A DNA stretch of 64,000 nucleotides from Platerodrilus igneus. Lineage: Eukaryota > Arthropoda > Insecta > Coleoptera > Lycidae. Each line of letters begins with the position of its first letter. Position 1 is the stretch's first letter. The translations under genes and the position numbers were made by a program. The notes beneath the pieces were generated by a model that was not told where the DNA came from, searched no databases, and saw only the letters and a program-made list of their open reading frames with translations. This document shows positions 1 through 11,880 of this stretch, piece by piece. The DNA lies in the NCBI GenBank assembly GCA_036346225.1, contig JARFIW010001082.1:1984001-2048000 (forward strand), read 5' to 3'.

Positions 1-470
1 TCACAAAGCTCTGGTGATAAGACCTTTAAACTTTTTTATTCTATATGCATCAAAAACCGCGTCAAATAAAGAAAAAACTAATATTACTGTTTATCACTAT
101 CTGAAAATATGCCAAAGTTAAAAGTTATTTTTTTATTAAATGACTGTGTTAATTGCCTAATTAGTATAAAATGATTACCAATTTGATGTTTTAATATAAA
201 GACGCTTCTAAACGGAGCGATACACAATGAAACAAACGAACTAAAATCATTAAACTTTATTTTGTACATCAACGGTTCATTCTTTTGTCTTGGCGTACGC
301 ATCGTCGATATTTTAATGTGCGAGTTGAATTCTCAGATTTTTAACAATAGAGAACACTAAGGAACCTTGCTCGTGCCACTGGTTGGTACAATTCGAAAAA
401 TCATTGACCCAAATTTGTTTGAGAATAAAAACGAAGTCATAGTTTGCATCACTAGTGCTCAATATTGGAC

Positions 471-674
471 GATGCTGAAAAATTTTTTAAAACCAGCTGT
501 GAAAAACTTCCAATCTTGTGGTTTCAACAAGATACAGCCATAGCAGGAGAATCAGCAATTCTGTTAAGAGATATTTTTGGCGAACAACATCGTTTCACGC
601 AATACTTAAATTGACCTCCGCATTTTTCGGATTTAACCGCTTCTAACAGTTTCGGTTAAGGATATTTAAAATAA
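471..674 (+). pseudogene. mariner-type transposase C-terminal remnant
   Basis: Plus-strand translation reads ..LPILWFQQDTAIAG.., then ..LLRDIFGEQ.., then after a stop ..PPHFSDLTASN.. and ..GYLK. This is the order of the second and third catalytic blocks of arthropod mariner-like (DUF4817-type) transposases: WFQQDGA.AH, then SPDLT..DFFLWGYLK. The second catalytic Asp is present (FQQD). The third-position Asp is replaced by Asn, and there are in-frame stops. The N-terminal helix-turn-helix and first Asp are not recognisable upstream. This is a dead fragment. The match rests on motif order only, so the subfamily is uncertain. Confidence 0.6.
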
Positions 675-736
675 AGACTGACCTTTTAAGACAAAAACCA
701 TCCCTCAATTAATAAACAATACTTGCAGTAAAATAG

Positions 737-1035
737 CTGGGCCGCTCCGTGGTGTAGTTGATACGTGTGTGACTACTACGCCCAAGGTCCCGGGTTCGAA
801 TCCCGACACGATCCGCTTGAAAAATGTTAGACGAGCATCTTTCACAAAAATACGCCCTCGTTCGGATGAGAGGTAAAATGGAGGTGCCGTGTGTGAGTGT
901 TGTCAAGCACATTGAAGATCCTTACCTTGCTTGGAATAGCATGGGTTCGGCAAAATTCAAAATTTTCCAGGTAAAAAAACTAGCTTTCTGGCCAATGTAG
1001 TACCTTCAGGTGGAGCATTGAAAAATCACATGTAG
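737..1035 (+). mobile_element. tRNA-derived SINE, copy 1
   Basis: The 5' part resembles a tRNA gene, with an A-box-like TGGTGTAGTTG near 752 and a B-box GGTTCGAATCC near 792. These are internal RNA polymerase III promoter elements. A conserved body follows (near CGTTCGGATGAGAGG and GGAGGTGCCGTGTGTGAG) and ends after GGTGGAGCATTG. It is flanked by a 10-bp direct repeat AGTAAAATAG at 727-736 and 1036-1045, which fits a target-site duplication from LINE-mediated insertion. The same element occurs at 16817, 19354, 43377 and 43689. Short open frames inside it are incidental. Confidence 0.9.
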
Positions 1036-1045
1036 AGTAAAATAG

Positions 1046-3076
1046 AGGGTAACCTGAAACTTTGCGAAAGGTTATAAAAAAATATTTTGGAGAAAGCACG
1101 AATGTGCGAAGAAGAAAATGGTCACTACTTGCGAGATATCATTTTTTTTTAAACAATCCCAAAATATTTCTCATTAATGTATTATATTTAAAAAATTGAT
1201 GGTATAGCTATGGTTTAAGTAAGAAAGTTATAAAGAATCCAATCCATAACGTTCACTTTGCTTTACTTAGTACCAAAGTGCTGATAGAATTTTAAATAGT
1301 ATTTAAAATAATATATTTCATGCTGTATCTGTTCTTTTATTTTAAAAAACCAACACAAATTTTTAAATACCATTACAAATTTTTAAATTTCAAGCTCTCG
1401 AAAATTTTTTTTTCAAATCGGTTGCTGTAAAGTAGAAATTCAAAGCTCCTGAACCACAAATTATGCTAATATTGAACGTACATTTTATTCTTTAAAGGTA
1501 GTGCTAAAAGTCGATATAGGTGTATTCTTAAATGAGCAGGGCTGATATACGATGCTTCCGTTCAGAATATGTATATACCAGATTTACACATCGAACAGTA
1601 ATTATATGTGACACGTATCAGGAATCAGCGGTAAGGGGAATATAAGACAGGGTTGGGGGTGATCGGTCAGTCATCAGTCTAGTGTTTTAACCGTTTGAAT
1701 AACTACCCGCGAATGTATGTTTCTTCTTTTTAGAAAGTGTATGCGATGGTTTTCAATAAAATTTAATTAGTGCTAATATAAAATTTGGTTTTCTTGTTTC
1801 TTAAAGGTTGAATAGTGTTTAAAAGTGATCGATATAAATGTGATAAAGGTTTTTTGAATTTTGACGAGATTATCATTGTTCGCAAAAATACTGCAGGTAA
1901 GGAGCGTGCAATTTACAGTAGTTAGTTTAACATAGAGCGATTTTGCAACAGCTAATTCGATTCGGATATTTAAACCTAACACACAAAAATTCCGAAAATT
2001 ACTTAATTATGCAAAATTTATAGAGTTTATTAATTTGAGTTTAAGACCAGCACTTTTTGCAGAACCTACATTTTTGTAGGTCCTCAAGATAGTACTGTCA
2101 AATCGCATGTTATTTAAGGTCACATATTTACTGCAAAACTTAAATCAGCTTGTAAAAGCAAAAATTAAAACGAAGGCACAATCGATCTTTATATACATCA
2201 AATATTTTGTCTATCTGAATGCTACTTCAAAAGGTAGTCCAGTCCGTATAGTACCATATATATTAATAAAACAAGCAGCGAAGGGGTATTTGAAAAGTTA
2301 GCAAATTTAGCGTGCAAGTTACATGCTTGGATAAATTTTCGAAGTAAAATGTTACAACTTTTAAAAAATTTGCATAATTCCATGTTTTAAAAAGTAACAA
2401 TTGTGTAGGAAAACGGTACATTTTTATAAAGACCGGCGTTTTCAATCTTGAAAAACTCATTGAGGAGAACTTTTAAATGTTAAAAAACAGATATGTAATA
2501 ACCATACTTGTAAAATATTCCCCTTTTATCATCAAATTGTTTAAGATTAGTAGTCCTGTATGGCTAGTTTCGGACCAATATGCATGCATGTAAAAATACA
2601 TTTTCTCTAGTTTCAGTATGAAAGCAATATTACAAACAAATAACCAGTCGCTACGTTCCGTTTAAAATAAGAAATATATTAATCACGACATCAATTTATT
2701 ACAGTATATATTTTACAACCTCGTGCTGTTAACTTTTTCCTGTCTTGTCGCACAATTAGTCTAGAATCATTTAAAAATTGTTACGTAAATAAACACAAAA
2801 CATTCTTACATAATGTACCTATGGTATCCGAAAGATTTTGTTTACGAATCCATATAATTTTTCAAGGATATACAATAGAAACTTAACGTGTTACTGAACA
2901 TACTTAGGAACTGTAAACGGTATTGTACTTTAATACTAATCATTGTTTAAATATGAAAATTTCAGAAAATCGATCTATTTAAATACCTACATGTTTAAGA
3001 GCGATAAAATAGGGGCGATATTCAAAACTTAACCCTTTTACAAGAAATACTCACCAGAGTAGCTTTAATTTACATA
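1046..3076. other. unassigned AT-rich DNA
   Basis: I see no recognisable gene or element here. The short open frames at 1773-2460 look like AT-rich noise with no family motif. Confidence 0.5.
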
Positions 3077-3430
3077 CAGGTTGTATATTGGATTTTGGAA
3101 CATAGGGAATTTACATGTAAAATTAGTAATGTGCAAATATTGGCTCTCCTAATTGTTATAGAAGAAAATGTTAAATACAAAAAATGTAGAGCATTAAAAA
3201 TAGGCCCCAATTCAGATCTTCTTTGTTTATTAACACCGTCTGGGACTTAGCAATAAAAGGAAAAAGAATTGAAAAAATCATACAAAATAGCAATAGCCAT
3301 GAAAAATGTGACAACCAAAGGTAACAAAATTGATTAATTTGACACAAGAATCTGACAATTTTAGTAAGTTTTTTAAATCTGTTTTAAGTCTTTTGCAAGA
3401 AAATAAAACATGCTGAAATGATTTTCTAAT
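3077..3430 (+). repeat. left inverted arm of mariner element
   Basis: This is the near-perfect reverse complement of 4833-5178. It starts at the TA-flanked terminus and ends near TGAAATGATTTTCTAAT. Weaker similarity continues to about 3453, opposite 4782. Confidence 0.85.
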
Positions 3431-3440
3431 CGTAAAAAAA

Positions 3441-4501
3441 CTAAATTAAATGTTCAAACAAGTCTCCGTTCACAGCTGAACAGTACCCCAATCTATTGTA
3501 AAAATTTCTTCTGGTTACAGCCAGTTGATAACACGATATTTGACGACATTCTGCACGTATTGCCGCTTTTAAAATGTCCACATTTTTATATTCTGTTCCA
3601 TTGTATAGGCGATCATGCAATGTACCCCACAGAAAAAAATCATTTGGCGAAAGATCCGGAGATCTTGCAGACCAATTTATTGCTCCACGTCGACCTATCC
3701 AGCGATTTGGGAATGCATGATTTAAATAATCCACAACACCGCGCATGTGATGTGCAGGACATCCATCATGTTGATACCAAATTTCATAATTAATTCCCTG
3801 CTCTTTGATGGCCGGTCCGATTTCTTCTTGTAAAAAATTTAAATATCCCGCACCAGTTAAGCGGTCTGTAATGAAGAAAGGCCCAATTATGTGAGGACCT
3901 AGTATGCCAGCCCAAACATTGACACTATTACGGTACTGTGTACGGGTTTGTAATGTTAAATTTAAATTTTGTGTGCTCCAGTATCGATAATTTTGATGAT
4001 TTGGTTCATTGGTTAAAGGAAATCGGCACTCATCGCTAAATAGAATTCTCGATAAAAAGTTGCGGTCAGCATTTGCCATTTCTAACATAGTTTTGTAAAA
4101 TTCCATTCTTTTTTCCTTATCATCCTCAAAAATTTGCTGATGTATTTGTACGACCGAAACCGTGAATCTTGGCTCTTTAAAATTTTCCGAGCAGTGGTAA
4201 AATGAATTCCTAAATTGTTACCCATTTGTCGTAAGGATGCATTTTTGTTCTCCACAACGCTTAAGAGAACGGCACCTATCTTCTCTCTACTTGAACCGGC
4301 TGTTACTTTTTGGCACTTACATGACTTATTAACCGTGCCGTCAGTTTCAAAATGCTTAATAGTTGTCTGCAGAGTGCTCAAACCCGGAATTGGTCGCTGT
4401 GAATAGAATCCAGCAAAATTTGCTTGTATGTCCCTAAAAAACAATCCCGAGTAGTACCATTTAATAGAGTTTACTTTCTCTTCTTGAGTGTAGGACTCCA
4501 T
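3441..4501 (-). pseudogene. mariner-superfamily transposase (DD41D spacing), frameshifted
   Basis: Two overlapping minus-strand frames (4501-4082 and 4106-3441) together give a transposase of about 350 codons. The first begins MESYTQEEKVNSIKWYY, the N-terminal helix-turn-helix typical of DUF4817-type insect transposases. The second carries the catalytic blocks FSDE (first Asp), QHDGCPAHH (second Asp) and SPDLSPNDFFLWG (third Asp). I count 41 residues between the second and third Asp, so the spacing is DD41D, as reported for the rosa/visitor-like mariner group rather than classical DD34D. A frame change near 4110-4120 separates the DNA-binding and catalytic halves, so this copy cannot make an intact enzyme as assembled. 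A sequencing indel would look the same. It would catalyse cut-and-paste transposition. Confidence 0.85.
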
Positions 4502-4616
4502 TTTTTATAACAAATCATCAAACTTTTGATGTTTGTCAAAACGTGACATATCGCTGTCGTATTCGTGGCTACTACGACTTTTGGACACGTTCCTTATTCT
4601 TTTTTTTCTTATCTAG

Positions 4617-4782
4617 CAGGACAGACGGTGTTAGAAAATAAATCGCAAATAATTCTGATACATTTTTTTTACTCTACAACTTTTGTATTTAAGATTTTCT
4701 TCTAAAACAATTAGGGGAACCAATATTTACACTTACTATTTTTACATGTAAATTCCCTATGTTCCAAAATCCAATCTACATC
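4617..4782 (+). repeat. internal copy of the right terminal inverted repeat
   Basis: This segment (GACGGTGTTAG through TTCCAAAATCCAATCTACA) is a diverged direct copy of 5028-5173. It lies between the transposase and the outer right arm. It probably represents the element's original right end, with the outer arm added later as an inverted copy of the left arm. Confidence 0.7.
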
Positions 4783-4832
4783 TACATTTAATTTAGTTTT
4801 TTACAACTACCTGTATTACCACGTTTAATACA

Positions 4833-5178
4833 ATTAGAAAATCATTTCAGCATGTTTTATTTTCTTGCAAAAGACTTAAAACAGATTTAAAAAACTTACT
4901 AAAATTGTCAGATTCTTGTGTCAAATTAATCAATTTTGTTACCTTTGGTTGTCACATTTTTCATGGCTATTGCTATTTTGTATGATTTTTTCAATTCTTT
5001 TTCCTTTTATTGTTAAGTCCCAGAGGGTGTTAATAAACAAAGATCTGAATTGGGACCTGTTTTTAATGCTCTACATTTTTTGTATTTAACATTATCTTCT
5101 AAAACAATTAGGAGAATATTTGCACATTACTAGTTTTACATGTAAATCCTTATGTTCCAAAATCCAATCTACACCCTG
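4833..5178 (+). repeat. right inverted arm of mariner element
   Basis: This is the reverse complement of 3077-3430, ending ..AATCCAATCTACACCCTG and followed by TA. Relative to the left arm, a ~30-bp stretch is inserted just before it (about 4803-4832). Confidence 0.85.
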
Positions 5179-5180
5179 TA

Positions 5181-7419
5181 TACTAAATTATGTTTTCAAA
5201 ATTTTCTAGATGGAAAAAAGAAGTCACGCAGATCAGAAAAGTATCACTTTTGCTCTACGGATGAACGATTTATAGAGGATAAACAACTTATGATCTGAAA
5301 CAGTTCAGTTTGAAATAAATGCTTCAGAATACATCCTATACAGATTAAAAAAGGACAATTCAAAACTTCAAAAATTGAAATAGCCAAATAATCAGTTTTG
5401 TTAACGTTATAAAATGTAGGGAGTTGATAACTAACCGGCGCTCATTTTGTTTACAACGATTCCCATGCCTACAAAGCTGAAAGATTACAAAATTTACAAT
5501 CGTTTAACGTGTTGCAACCTCGTCAAATTTTGAGCCCTCTATAAGTTTCCAAAAATGTTTTCTTTCACATTTAATTTAATGCGTAGAACAAAATTAATGA
5601 TTTTTGGAAAAAACATGAGGATATTTTGTATCGTACGGTAAAATTCTTGCTTACTGGGTTCAGAAGTGATCCAACATACAAATAATTGCAAAGAATCCTA
5701 CATTTTTTATTTAAAATACATAGGAGTATTTTAAGTCATATTGTGAAGTAACAAACAAGATTACTATGTTTCATAGGTTTAAGAACGCAATTTTGTGCCC
5801 TGGTACTAAAAAACAAAAAATTTAACGTTTCTACATACAGGGATTCTTAACTGCTTGAAACTGACGTACTCCACTTTCATTTTACTGCCATTGAAGGATA
5901 AAATGTTCATCAATTATCAGTTATTGATTATTTAAAGCTCTACCTAATATAGGTTAACTATTGTTTATCGTCGTTCACTGTACTGACTAATACATATAAA
6001 AACCTATAGTCAGAATAATACGCAATGCCGTTTAAGAAAACTATATACAGATATTTTCAAGGCACTCTTTTTAACTTTATAATAAAAAAAAGAGTTTTTT
6101 TTTACTAAAGTTAATTATGTGTTTAAAATAATTTGTATTTAAGTAAAAGCAAGCAATACAGTTAGTATTTGCTTAGATAGAGGTTTTAATACAACGTTTC
6201 AAAGAAGGAAGTTTAGGCGTCTCGTTAAGTACAGCTTTGACTCAAAAAATCTAGCTGATAATCCATAGAAAAATTTGGTGAAATACTCCGCTAAAATTAT
6301 GTTGCGGTAAAGTACGTGTAAAGTTAAATAGTTAAGCTTTTGGAAGTCCAAGAGTAAACTTCGACTACCGAAACCCTCGACTGTACTAAAAGGAATTGTT
6401 GCCGACTAACTTATTAGGACGGATGATGTAATTGTTTGTAGAGGGTCCCGGAATGCTATCGTGCTTGAAATATGCCTTAATCCAAAAATATCTTTCATGC
6501 CACCTATTCTTGAAATACATAGGTTTCTAGGGAAATGGCTAAGAAATAATAACAGAAGCATGCCAAAATCTGAGATTAGAAAAGGAATCTGGCTTAAATT
6601 CACATGAGAATTCGTTAAGGACACCAAAAAAATCCAAAACTAAAGCCCCAGCTACATCTGGGATTTTTAAAGCATTTAAAACTACCATTTCGGATTGGTA
6701 AAGTAATTGTTCATAAAGATGGTAGAATTTGTCTGTTTGCAAGTTTACAATTAGAAAATTTTTGTGTTTGAATGTTTACACCCAAACGTTATTTTTAAAT
6801 GCATCCTATTAAATTAAATTTTTGAATTGCATGGTCGAATTATAAAATGCTCGGAACCTTACCCTACCTCGTGATCTACTCGTTACTAGTTTAAATGATT
6901 ATTAGAATTACATCTGGTATATTGGTTATAAGTAACATTATCTTTTCCACAAAGATAATAATAATTTATTCTATGTTCCGCACTTGACATTGCGATTGGA
7001 AAATGTCCTGTCTGATGACAATTCCAAGTTTTTAGCGTATGTTTAAGTCTAGAAAGTTTAGTATGTAAAAAAGAAAGTTTCGGTGTAGTTCACGTTTTGC
7101 TACGATATGGTTAATTCATATATGTTAAATCTGTCTCTAAATTGGTTCGTGTCCTACTTGGTGGCATATAATTTTTTATAGAATCTTTATCTTTCTCTAA
7201 TCATTTACCTAGTTTAATTAATTCTTGAATTGAATTTATTTCTATCAGACTCAATATCTTTTCCTAATGTGTTCAATTGTTTTTCGAGTGCTAACGGCTC
7301 TAAAAGTCTATTAAACATATTCAGCATTATTGCCACATAAATACTCATGGTTTCATTGTTTTGATGAGTTTAATTATAAATTTCTGTCATTAATATTTCA
7401 TAATAGCTCATCATCATCA
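5181..7419. other. unassigned AT-rich DNA
   Basis: No gene is recognised. Overlapping minus-strand open frames at 6406-6742 show no motif I can name. Confidence 0.4.
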
Positions 7420-7965
7420 TCATTAGGTCTTGAGTCCTGGAACTGGTTAGACGCGTACCGTCATTGTTTCCTATTCTGAACTAACCTACACATTTCCCTG
7501 AAATTTGCACAGTCTGCTATCACTATCTGATCTAGGTCTACATCCATCTCCTATTTTCAATCTCCACTTGTAATATATCCCATACTATTCCCCAAAAATG
7601 CCTTAGAACGTATTCTGCACTTCTATAAGATATTCTTCTTCCCCTACTATTTATATAACCTATTTGTTATTAACTTTGTTTGTCGATGCTATCATCCTCA
7701 TACTTCTGAAGCCCAGCATTCCAAAAGACTGCTACCGTTTTTCTGTTTGTTTTTCCTACTGCCCGTATTTCATAGGCTACTGTGCTGTGCTCCACACATA
7801 TGCTTTCAACAATTTTCTTCTTGTTTCTATGTTTGATGTCTTTCATCATAGGCGCTGTTCTTTCTTGTTAGATGCAGTTATACAATTATGTACTCTATTT
7901 CTCCGACATTCAATGGTTGTGAAGGGGCGTAGGCAGCCCGTGGATGCCAAGTTACCCAGCACTTG
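7420..7965 (-). pseudogene. RTE C-terminal segment and 3' end
   Basis: The sequence closely parallels 47255-47830: the same frame-broken C-terminal coding remnant (..NFREMC..LVQNRK..), the same upstream tail junction, and the same end in an ATGATG repeat. It shows no open frame of useful length on the minus strand. The plus-strand open frame at 7664-7966 is the antisense of this decayed RTE sequence. Confidence 0.65.
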
Positions 7966-8021
7966 AACATTTACTGATTTAATATTTTTTCCAAAATATC
8001 TTTTTGCACAGTCAACATTAG

Positions 8022-8279
8022 TTACAGATATTTCACAACCAACACCTGTAGTTGTTTATAATAATCATCAGATTTATCTGAGTCTATTTTTTCATCATTA
8101 AGTTTTCCGTCGTTATCGAATGCTTTTTCCAGATTTACAAACCCTATATACACGCTTTCTCCTTTTTCTATTGTTTTCTCCATTATCACTCTCCGAGCTA
8201 AAATAGCCTCCCGTGTTCCCCTCTTCTGCCTAAACCCAAATTGGTCTTCTCCTAGTATCTCTTCAGCTCGTTTTTCCAT
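8022..8279 (-). pseudogene. RTE reverse transcriptase N-terminal fragment
   Basis: The frame reads ..EEILGEDQFGFRQKRGTREA.. followed by ..SVYIGFVNLEKAFD.., the conserved early RT blocks (QFGFR..RGT and the first catalytic Asp region F.DLEKAFD) of RTE-clade LINEs. A nearly identical segment occurs at 49303-49536. Right after LEKAFD the frame continues into ..NDGKLNDEK.., which is RTE C-terminal/tail sequence and not RT. The palm domain with its YADD/FADD box is therefore deleted. It is separated from the upstream endonuclease by about 145 bp with a frame break. Confidence 0.8.
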
Positions 8280-8424
8280 TCGTCTTTACATAATTCTAGT
8301 AAATATTTTTGATACGTGTGCTGTCAAGCTTTTTGTTTAAAAACTTTCACATCTATCCGCGCCTTTCTTTTTTGGTATAGTTACTATAATGTTACGTTTG
8401 AAATCTTTGAGTATCTCACCTGTT

Positions 8425-9921
8425 TCATACATATAGCTTAAAAGTTGTAAGAGGTTCTGTTACTGCTTGTCTAGCGGCTTTTAGAGTTTCTGCTTGCACC
8501 TTAGCTGTACCCGACGCCTTACCATTTTTCAGACTTTTTAATGCTAACTCAAACTCATCTCTAAGTTTAGGATATCCCAAGTCATCATTTTCAATGTCTG
8601 AAACCTGTTCTAATGCTGTTAGTTCCTCTCTTGTATATAAATTCCCTATATATTCCTGCCATCTACCCACTTTCTCTATATTTTCTATAATGACGTTTCC
8701 TACCGCGTCCCTTATATTTTTGCTATACGGTTTTATATCCCTAAAATTCATTCTAATTAGTTTGTATGCCTCATCTGTCTTTTCTACTTCCATTTTATTT
8801 TCTACCTCTTTGCACTTTTTATCAATCCATTGTTCTTTAGCTTTCCTGCATTTGCGAATAATTTTCCATTTTATGAATTTGTATCTCTGTTTTCTTGTTT
8901 CGTCTGATTTATTTTTGTATTTTCGTCTTTCTTCTATTAAATTCAGGATATCCTTTGTTATCCAAGGTTTCTTTTTTTTTTGTGTATACTCCAGAATATC
9001 TCTGGCCGCCATGTCTGGGCTGGATTTAATATTCTTCCATTCTGTTTCTACTTCCTTAGCATCACATACTTTCACAATATCCTTCAGCAATTCATTTGAC
9101 TTTTTTTCGAATATTTCTTGAAAATCATTAGCTTTTAGTTTCTCTAAGTCAAAGTGCCTTTTTTCCGTTTCTTTTTTCAAATTTTTAAATTTAAGTGCGG
9201 CCTTCATAATTACGATGTTGTGGTCAGAGCCTATATCTGCTTCTGGGTAGCTTCTACAGTCTTTTACTTGATTCGTAAACCGTTGTCTAACAAGAATGTA
9301 ATCTATTTGATATCTTCCTATATCTCCTGGCATCTTCGACGTATATCGTCTTTTAGCATAATATTGAAATAATGAGTTTGTGATGATTAAATTGTTCTTC
9401 TCGCAAAATTCTACCAGCCTATTTCCCCTGTCGTTTCTCGTGCGTAAACCAAATAAACCTACTACTGCTCCTTCCCTACCCTCACCTACCACTGCATAAA
9501 AATCCCCCGTAATTATTAAATTTTCATGTCCCTTTACGTATCTTAATATGTCTTCGATATTTTTGTAGATCGCTGCTACCTCTTCGTCACTGTAGCTAGA
9601 GGTGGGCATGTATACTTGTATTATTACTGTGTTTACCGGTTTAGATTCCAATCGAACTATGATTACTCTTTCGTTCTTTTGTAAGTAATTTTCTACACAG
9701 TATCCTATCTTTTTCCGCATAACTATCCCCACACCCAAATTTCCTTCCTCTGCTCCTGTATGAATTACCCTGAAGTCTCCGCTCCAAAAATCCCCCGCCT
9801 CAGGCCACCGAACTTCGCTGATCCCTACTATGTCTAGTGCCAACCTATTCATTTCGATTTTTAGGTTCTCTAGCTTACCTACTTGATTCGTACTTCTAAT
9901 ATTCCACGCTCCGACTCGCAA
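8425..9921 (-). pseudogene. RTE endonuclease and linker (ORF2 N-terminal half)
   Basis: About 498 codons stay open. The first ~240 residues are an exonuclease-endonuclease-phosphatase fold as in RTE LINEs (often annotated in insects as craniofacial development protein 2-like): VGAWNIRS at the start, GISEVRW with the catalytic Glu, ITGDFYAVVG (usually GDFNA, so the conserved Asn is Tyr here), QIDYILV, and SDHN near residue 230. The remainder is a Lys/Glu-rich linker leading to RT. The enzyme would nick the target to prime reverse transcription. The frame opens at TTG (9921), with no ATG close by, so the true start is unclear and may lie upstream. The RT domain does not continue in frame. Confidence 0.85.
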
Positions 9922-10369
9922 AATGTTCCCGATTCTTATTCTGAACTTTCCGATCGCATCCTCTGAAGTAGTCCCCTTCTGGAAATCTGAATGAGGGACT
10001 ATTTTAAATCTGGAATCTCTTACCCCAGAGATGCCATCATTTTATCATAATTTAGGTACGCTGTGTACTTAGGAGGTAATGTGGTGGTTTTCCGTTGCCT
10101 TCCACATTTCGGTAGCGTGTCCTAGACTACCATACCGACTCCTATAGTCTCTGCCAATCTAAGTACGGAAAGAGCCGCTGTCCTCTTTCGGGGACCTGTT
10201 TTAGTCTGGTTCCTCACTAACTTTGGTTGGACCTGTAGTTTGGCTCTTTAGCTCACTAGAACACGCAAACCATTTCACCTGTTCTAGTAATCTAGAACTT
10301 CGGCAAGGTGCAGGTCCATTCGAAATGGTCATCATAATTAACTGGTAGAAATTCCTTTATAAGACTAGC

Positions 10370-11083
10370 TTTTAGCTCGTCCTCAGCTGAGTATCGCTCG
10401 TACTTCTAGCAACATTAAGTTCTTCTTTCGTTCTAGGAAAGCATTTACTCATGTATTCCTTGAAAATTTCAAATTCCATTTAGCCATTGGAGTGACTTTA
10501 TAAATTGCTAAATGATTAGCTTGAGAATTATTAAAAGTATCTTTTGAGCTAGCATATTGGAGTTATTAATATCTGGTACATTTATAATGGGTTTAATATG
10601 TATAAGTTTTGTATTTCTATCGGTGGTTGTTCATTCATATAGTACTAGTAGAAAGTTCTACTTTAAGTTGTTTTTTAAAAGTTGTTTATAAATTAGGACT
10701 ATTAACAGATTCTTTTTTTGTGAAGTGATAACTCTGAAAGTTAAAATTTGTTGTTGGATTTGTTTATAACGATCTATTAATTAAATTATTGCTCTGGTAA
10801 ATCACACTTTTTCTTTTTATCTTTAGTTTTAACCGGCTAAGAATTATTTAATCTATTAAAAGTGTGTGCAAATTTGGTTTCAATTTTTGATTTATTCAAG
10901 GGAATATTATGTTTATTCATATTTTCTAAAATGTCTTCTAAAATTTCTAACAAATCTTTAATTGCTAAAGTCGTCCTTAAATTCAATCTGGTATTCAAAA
11001 TCGTCGTCAACATCTTTATTTATTATTGCTAGGAAAGCCTTTCTTAACTGCGCTACATTTAAATTATCAATAGCGTGATCCAT
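10370..11083 (-). pseudogene. LTR-retrotransposon gag-like remnant
   Basis: On the minus strand, an ATG at 11083 opens ..MDHAIDNLNVAQLRK.. for about 41 codons. Broken frames follow, then near 10500-10380 comes MAKWNLKFSR..VNAFLER and, one frame over, KEELNVARSTSDTQLR. That last block resembles the W.LKF.G....NAFLER.EEL..AR core of arthropod Ty3/Gypsy-type gag. Multiple stops and shifts show it is dead. I see no protease, RT or paired LTRs nearby. It abuts the 5' end of the RTE element, which may have inserted into it. Confidence 0.45.
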
Positions 11084-11659
11084 TATTAATTAAAACAAAT
11101 GAATCATAAAACTATAATTTTAGAATACAAAATTACATTTTGGATATCATTTCTAACCTTTACAACCGCCATAATGAATCGACAATCTTTGAGTCTGAAC
11201 AATATAAGATACAAAGTTAAGCCTTCCTTAAATCAAGAATGCATGCAACTTAAAACTCTATTCTTTAAGGGAAGTAACCTAACCCTATTAGTGGGATTTA
11301 CTAATATAGAAACTATTAAAATGATATATGATTATAAACATTTCAAAGAAACGTCACTTTCTCATCAAGATCCTTAAACTAGCAAGATTGTCTTTGTCTA
11401 TTCATATCGAATGACATAAGTTTCTTTTATACTATTCTAAAAGCTTAAATGTCTCTATATTTTCCTTTTGACAAAGTAAATACAAGTTATTAAAAAATTC
11501 TATGTGATAATTAACAGCGTAGTAATTCAGTTAGTTAATGAAAACCATTCAAAGTCTTACGATACAGAATTATTTTACAGCGGTTAATTTAACAAATGAA
11601 TTCAAGTAGATATGCAGTTTTACTTGCTATACTTTCTGCAAAATTGTATTCAATATAAA

Positions 11660-11880
11660 ATCCCAAAACGTAGTAGGATAAAGCTGCTTTCAAGCCAAAC
11701 TGCGTACTTCAAAAATAAACTGTGCTGCTCTCAGTCTAAAGTGCATACACGCAAAAATATATTGCAACGGTTTCTGGTCAAAGTGGGTACATGTATCTAT
11801 TATTCCGTTTCAGGCCAAAGGGCGTAAAAAAAGACATTACGCCGGCTTCAAGCCAAACGACGTGCACTCTTGTAAAATGT
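11660..11880 (+). repeat. degenerate ~40-bp tandem repeat
   Basis: About five units share a core like TTTCAAGCCAAACTGCGTAC (near 11685, 11729, 11770, 11807, 11846), spaced 37-46 bp apart. Confidence 0.55.

Larger units (their letters stand above)
3077..5178 (-). mobile_element. mariner-superfamily transposon with palindromic arms
   Basis: Both outer ends are CAGGKTGTAKATTGGATTTT read inward, and each is flanked by TA (3075-3076 and 5179-5180), the duplicated target of Tc1/mariner elements. Between them are a minus-strand transposase pseudogene (3441-4501) and long inverted arms of about 350 bp (3077-3430 and 4833-5178). A second right-end-like sequence lies inside the right arm (4617-4782). 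The element is about 2.1 kb. Boundaries are well supported by the matching ends and TA dinucleotides. The inner duplicate shows it is not a simple two-ended element. Confidence 0.85.
7420..10330 (-). mobile_element. RTE-type LINE, internally deleted
   Basis: In minus-strand order this holds a leader with a conserved coding-like stretch (..TTTLPPKYTAYLNYDK.. near 10050), an AP-like endonuclease (9921-8425), an RT N-terminal piece (8279-8125), a 3'-tail segment (about 8110-7890), and a second RTE C-terminus ending near 7425 in a short (ATG)n/(GAT)n tail typical of RTE 3' ends. The RT catalytic core is missing: the text passes from ..LEKAFD straight into tail sequence. The element is dead. The 5' limit is approximate. 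Confidence 0.8.

Noticed and set aside
740..815. tRNA gene by A-box and B-box
   Set aside because: The tRNA-like head belongs to a ~300-bp repeated SINE with target duplications, and no cloverleaf with a proper anticodon arm is evident.
6406..6742. Two overlapping minus-strand frames as a gene
   Set aside because: Short, without motif or splice support.
8594..9121. 175-codon plus-strand frame
   Set aside because: It is antisense to the RTE endonuclease frame and is Ser/Phe-rich without motifs.
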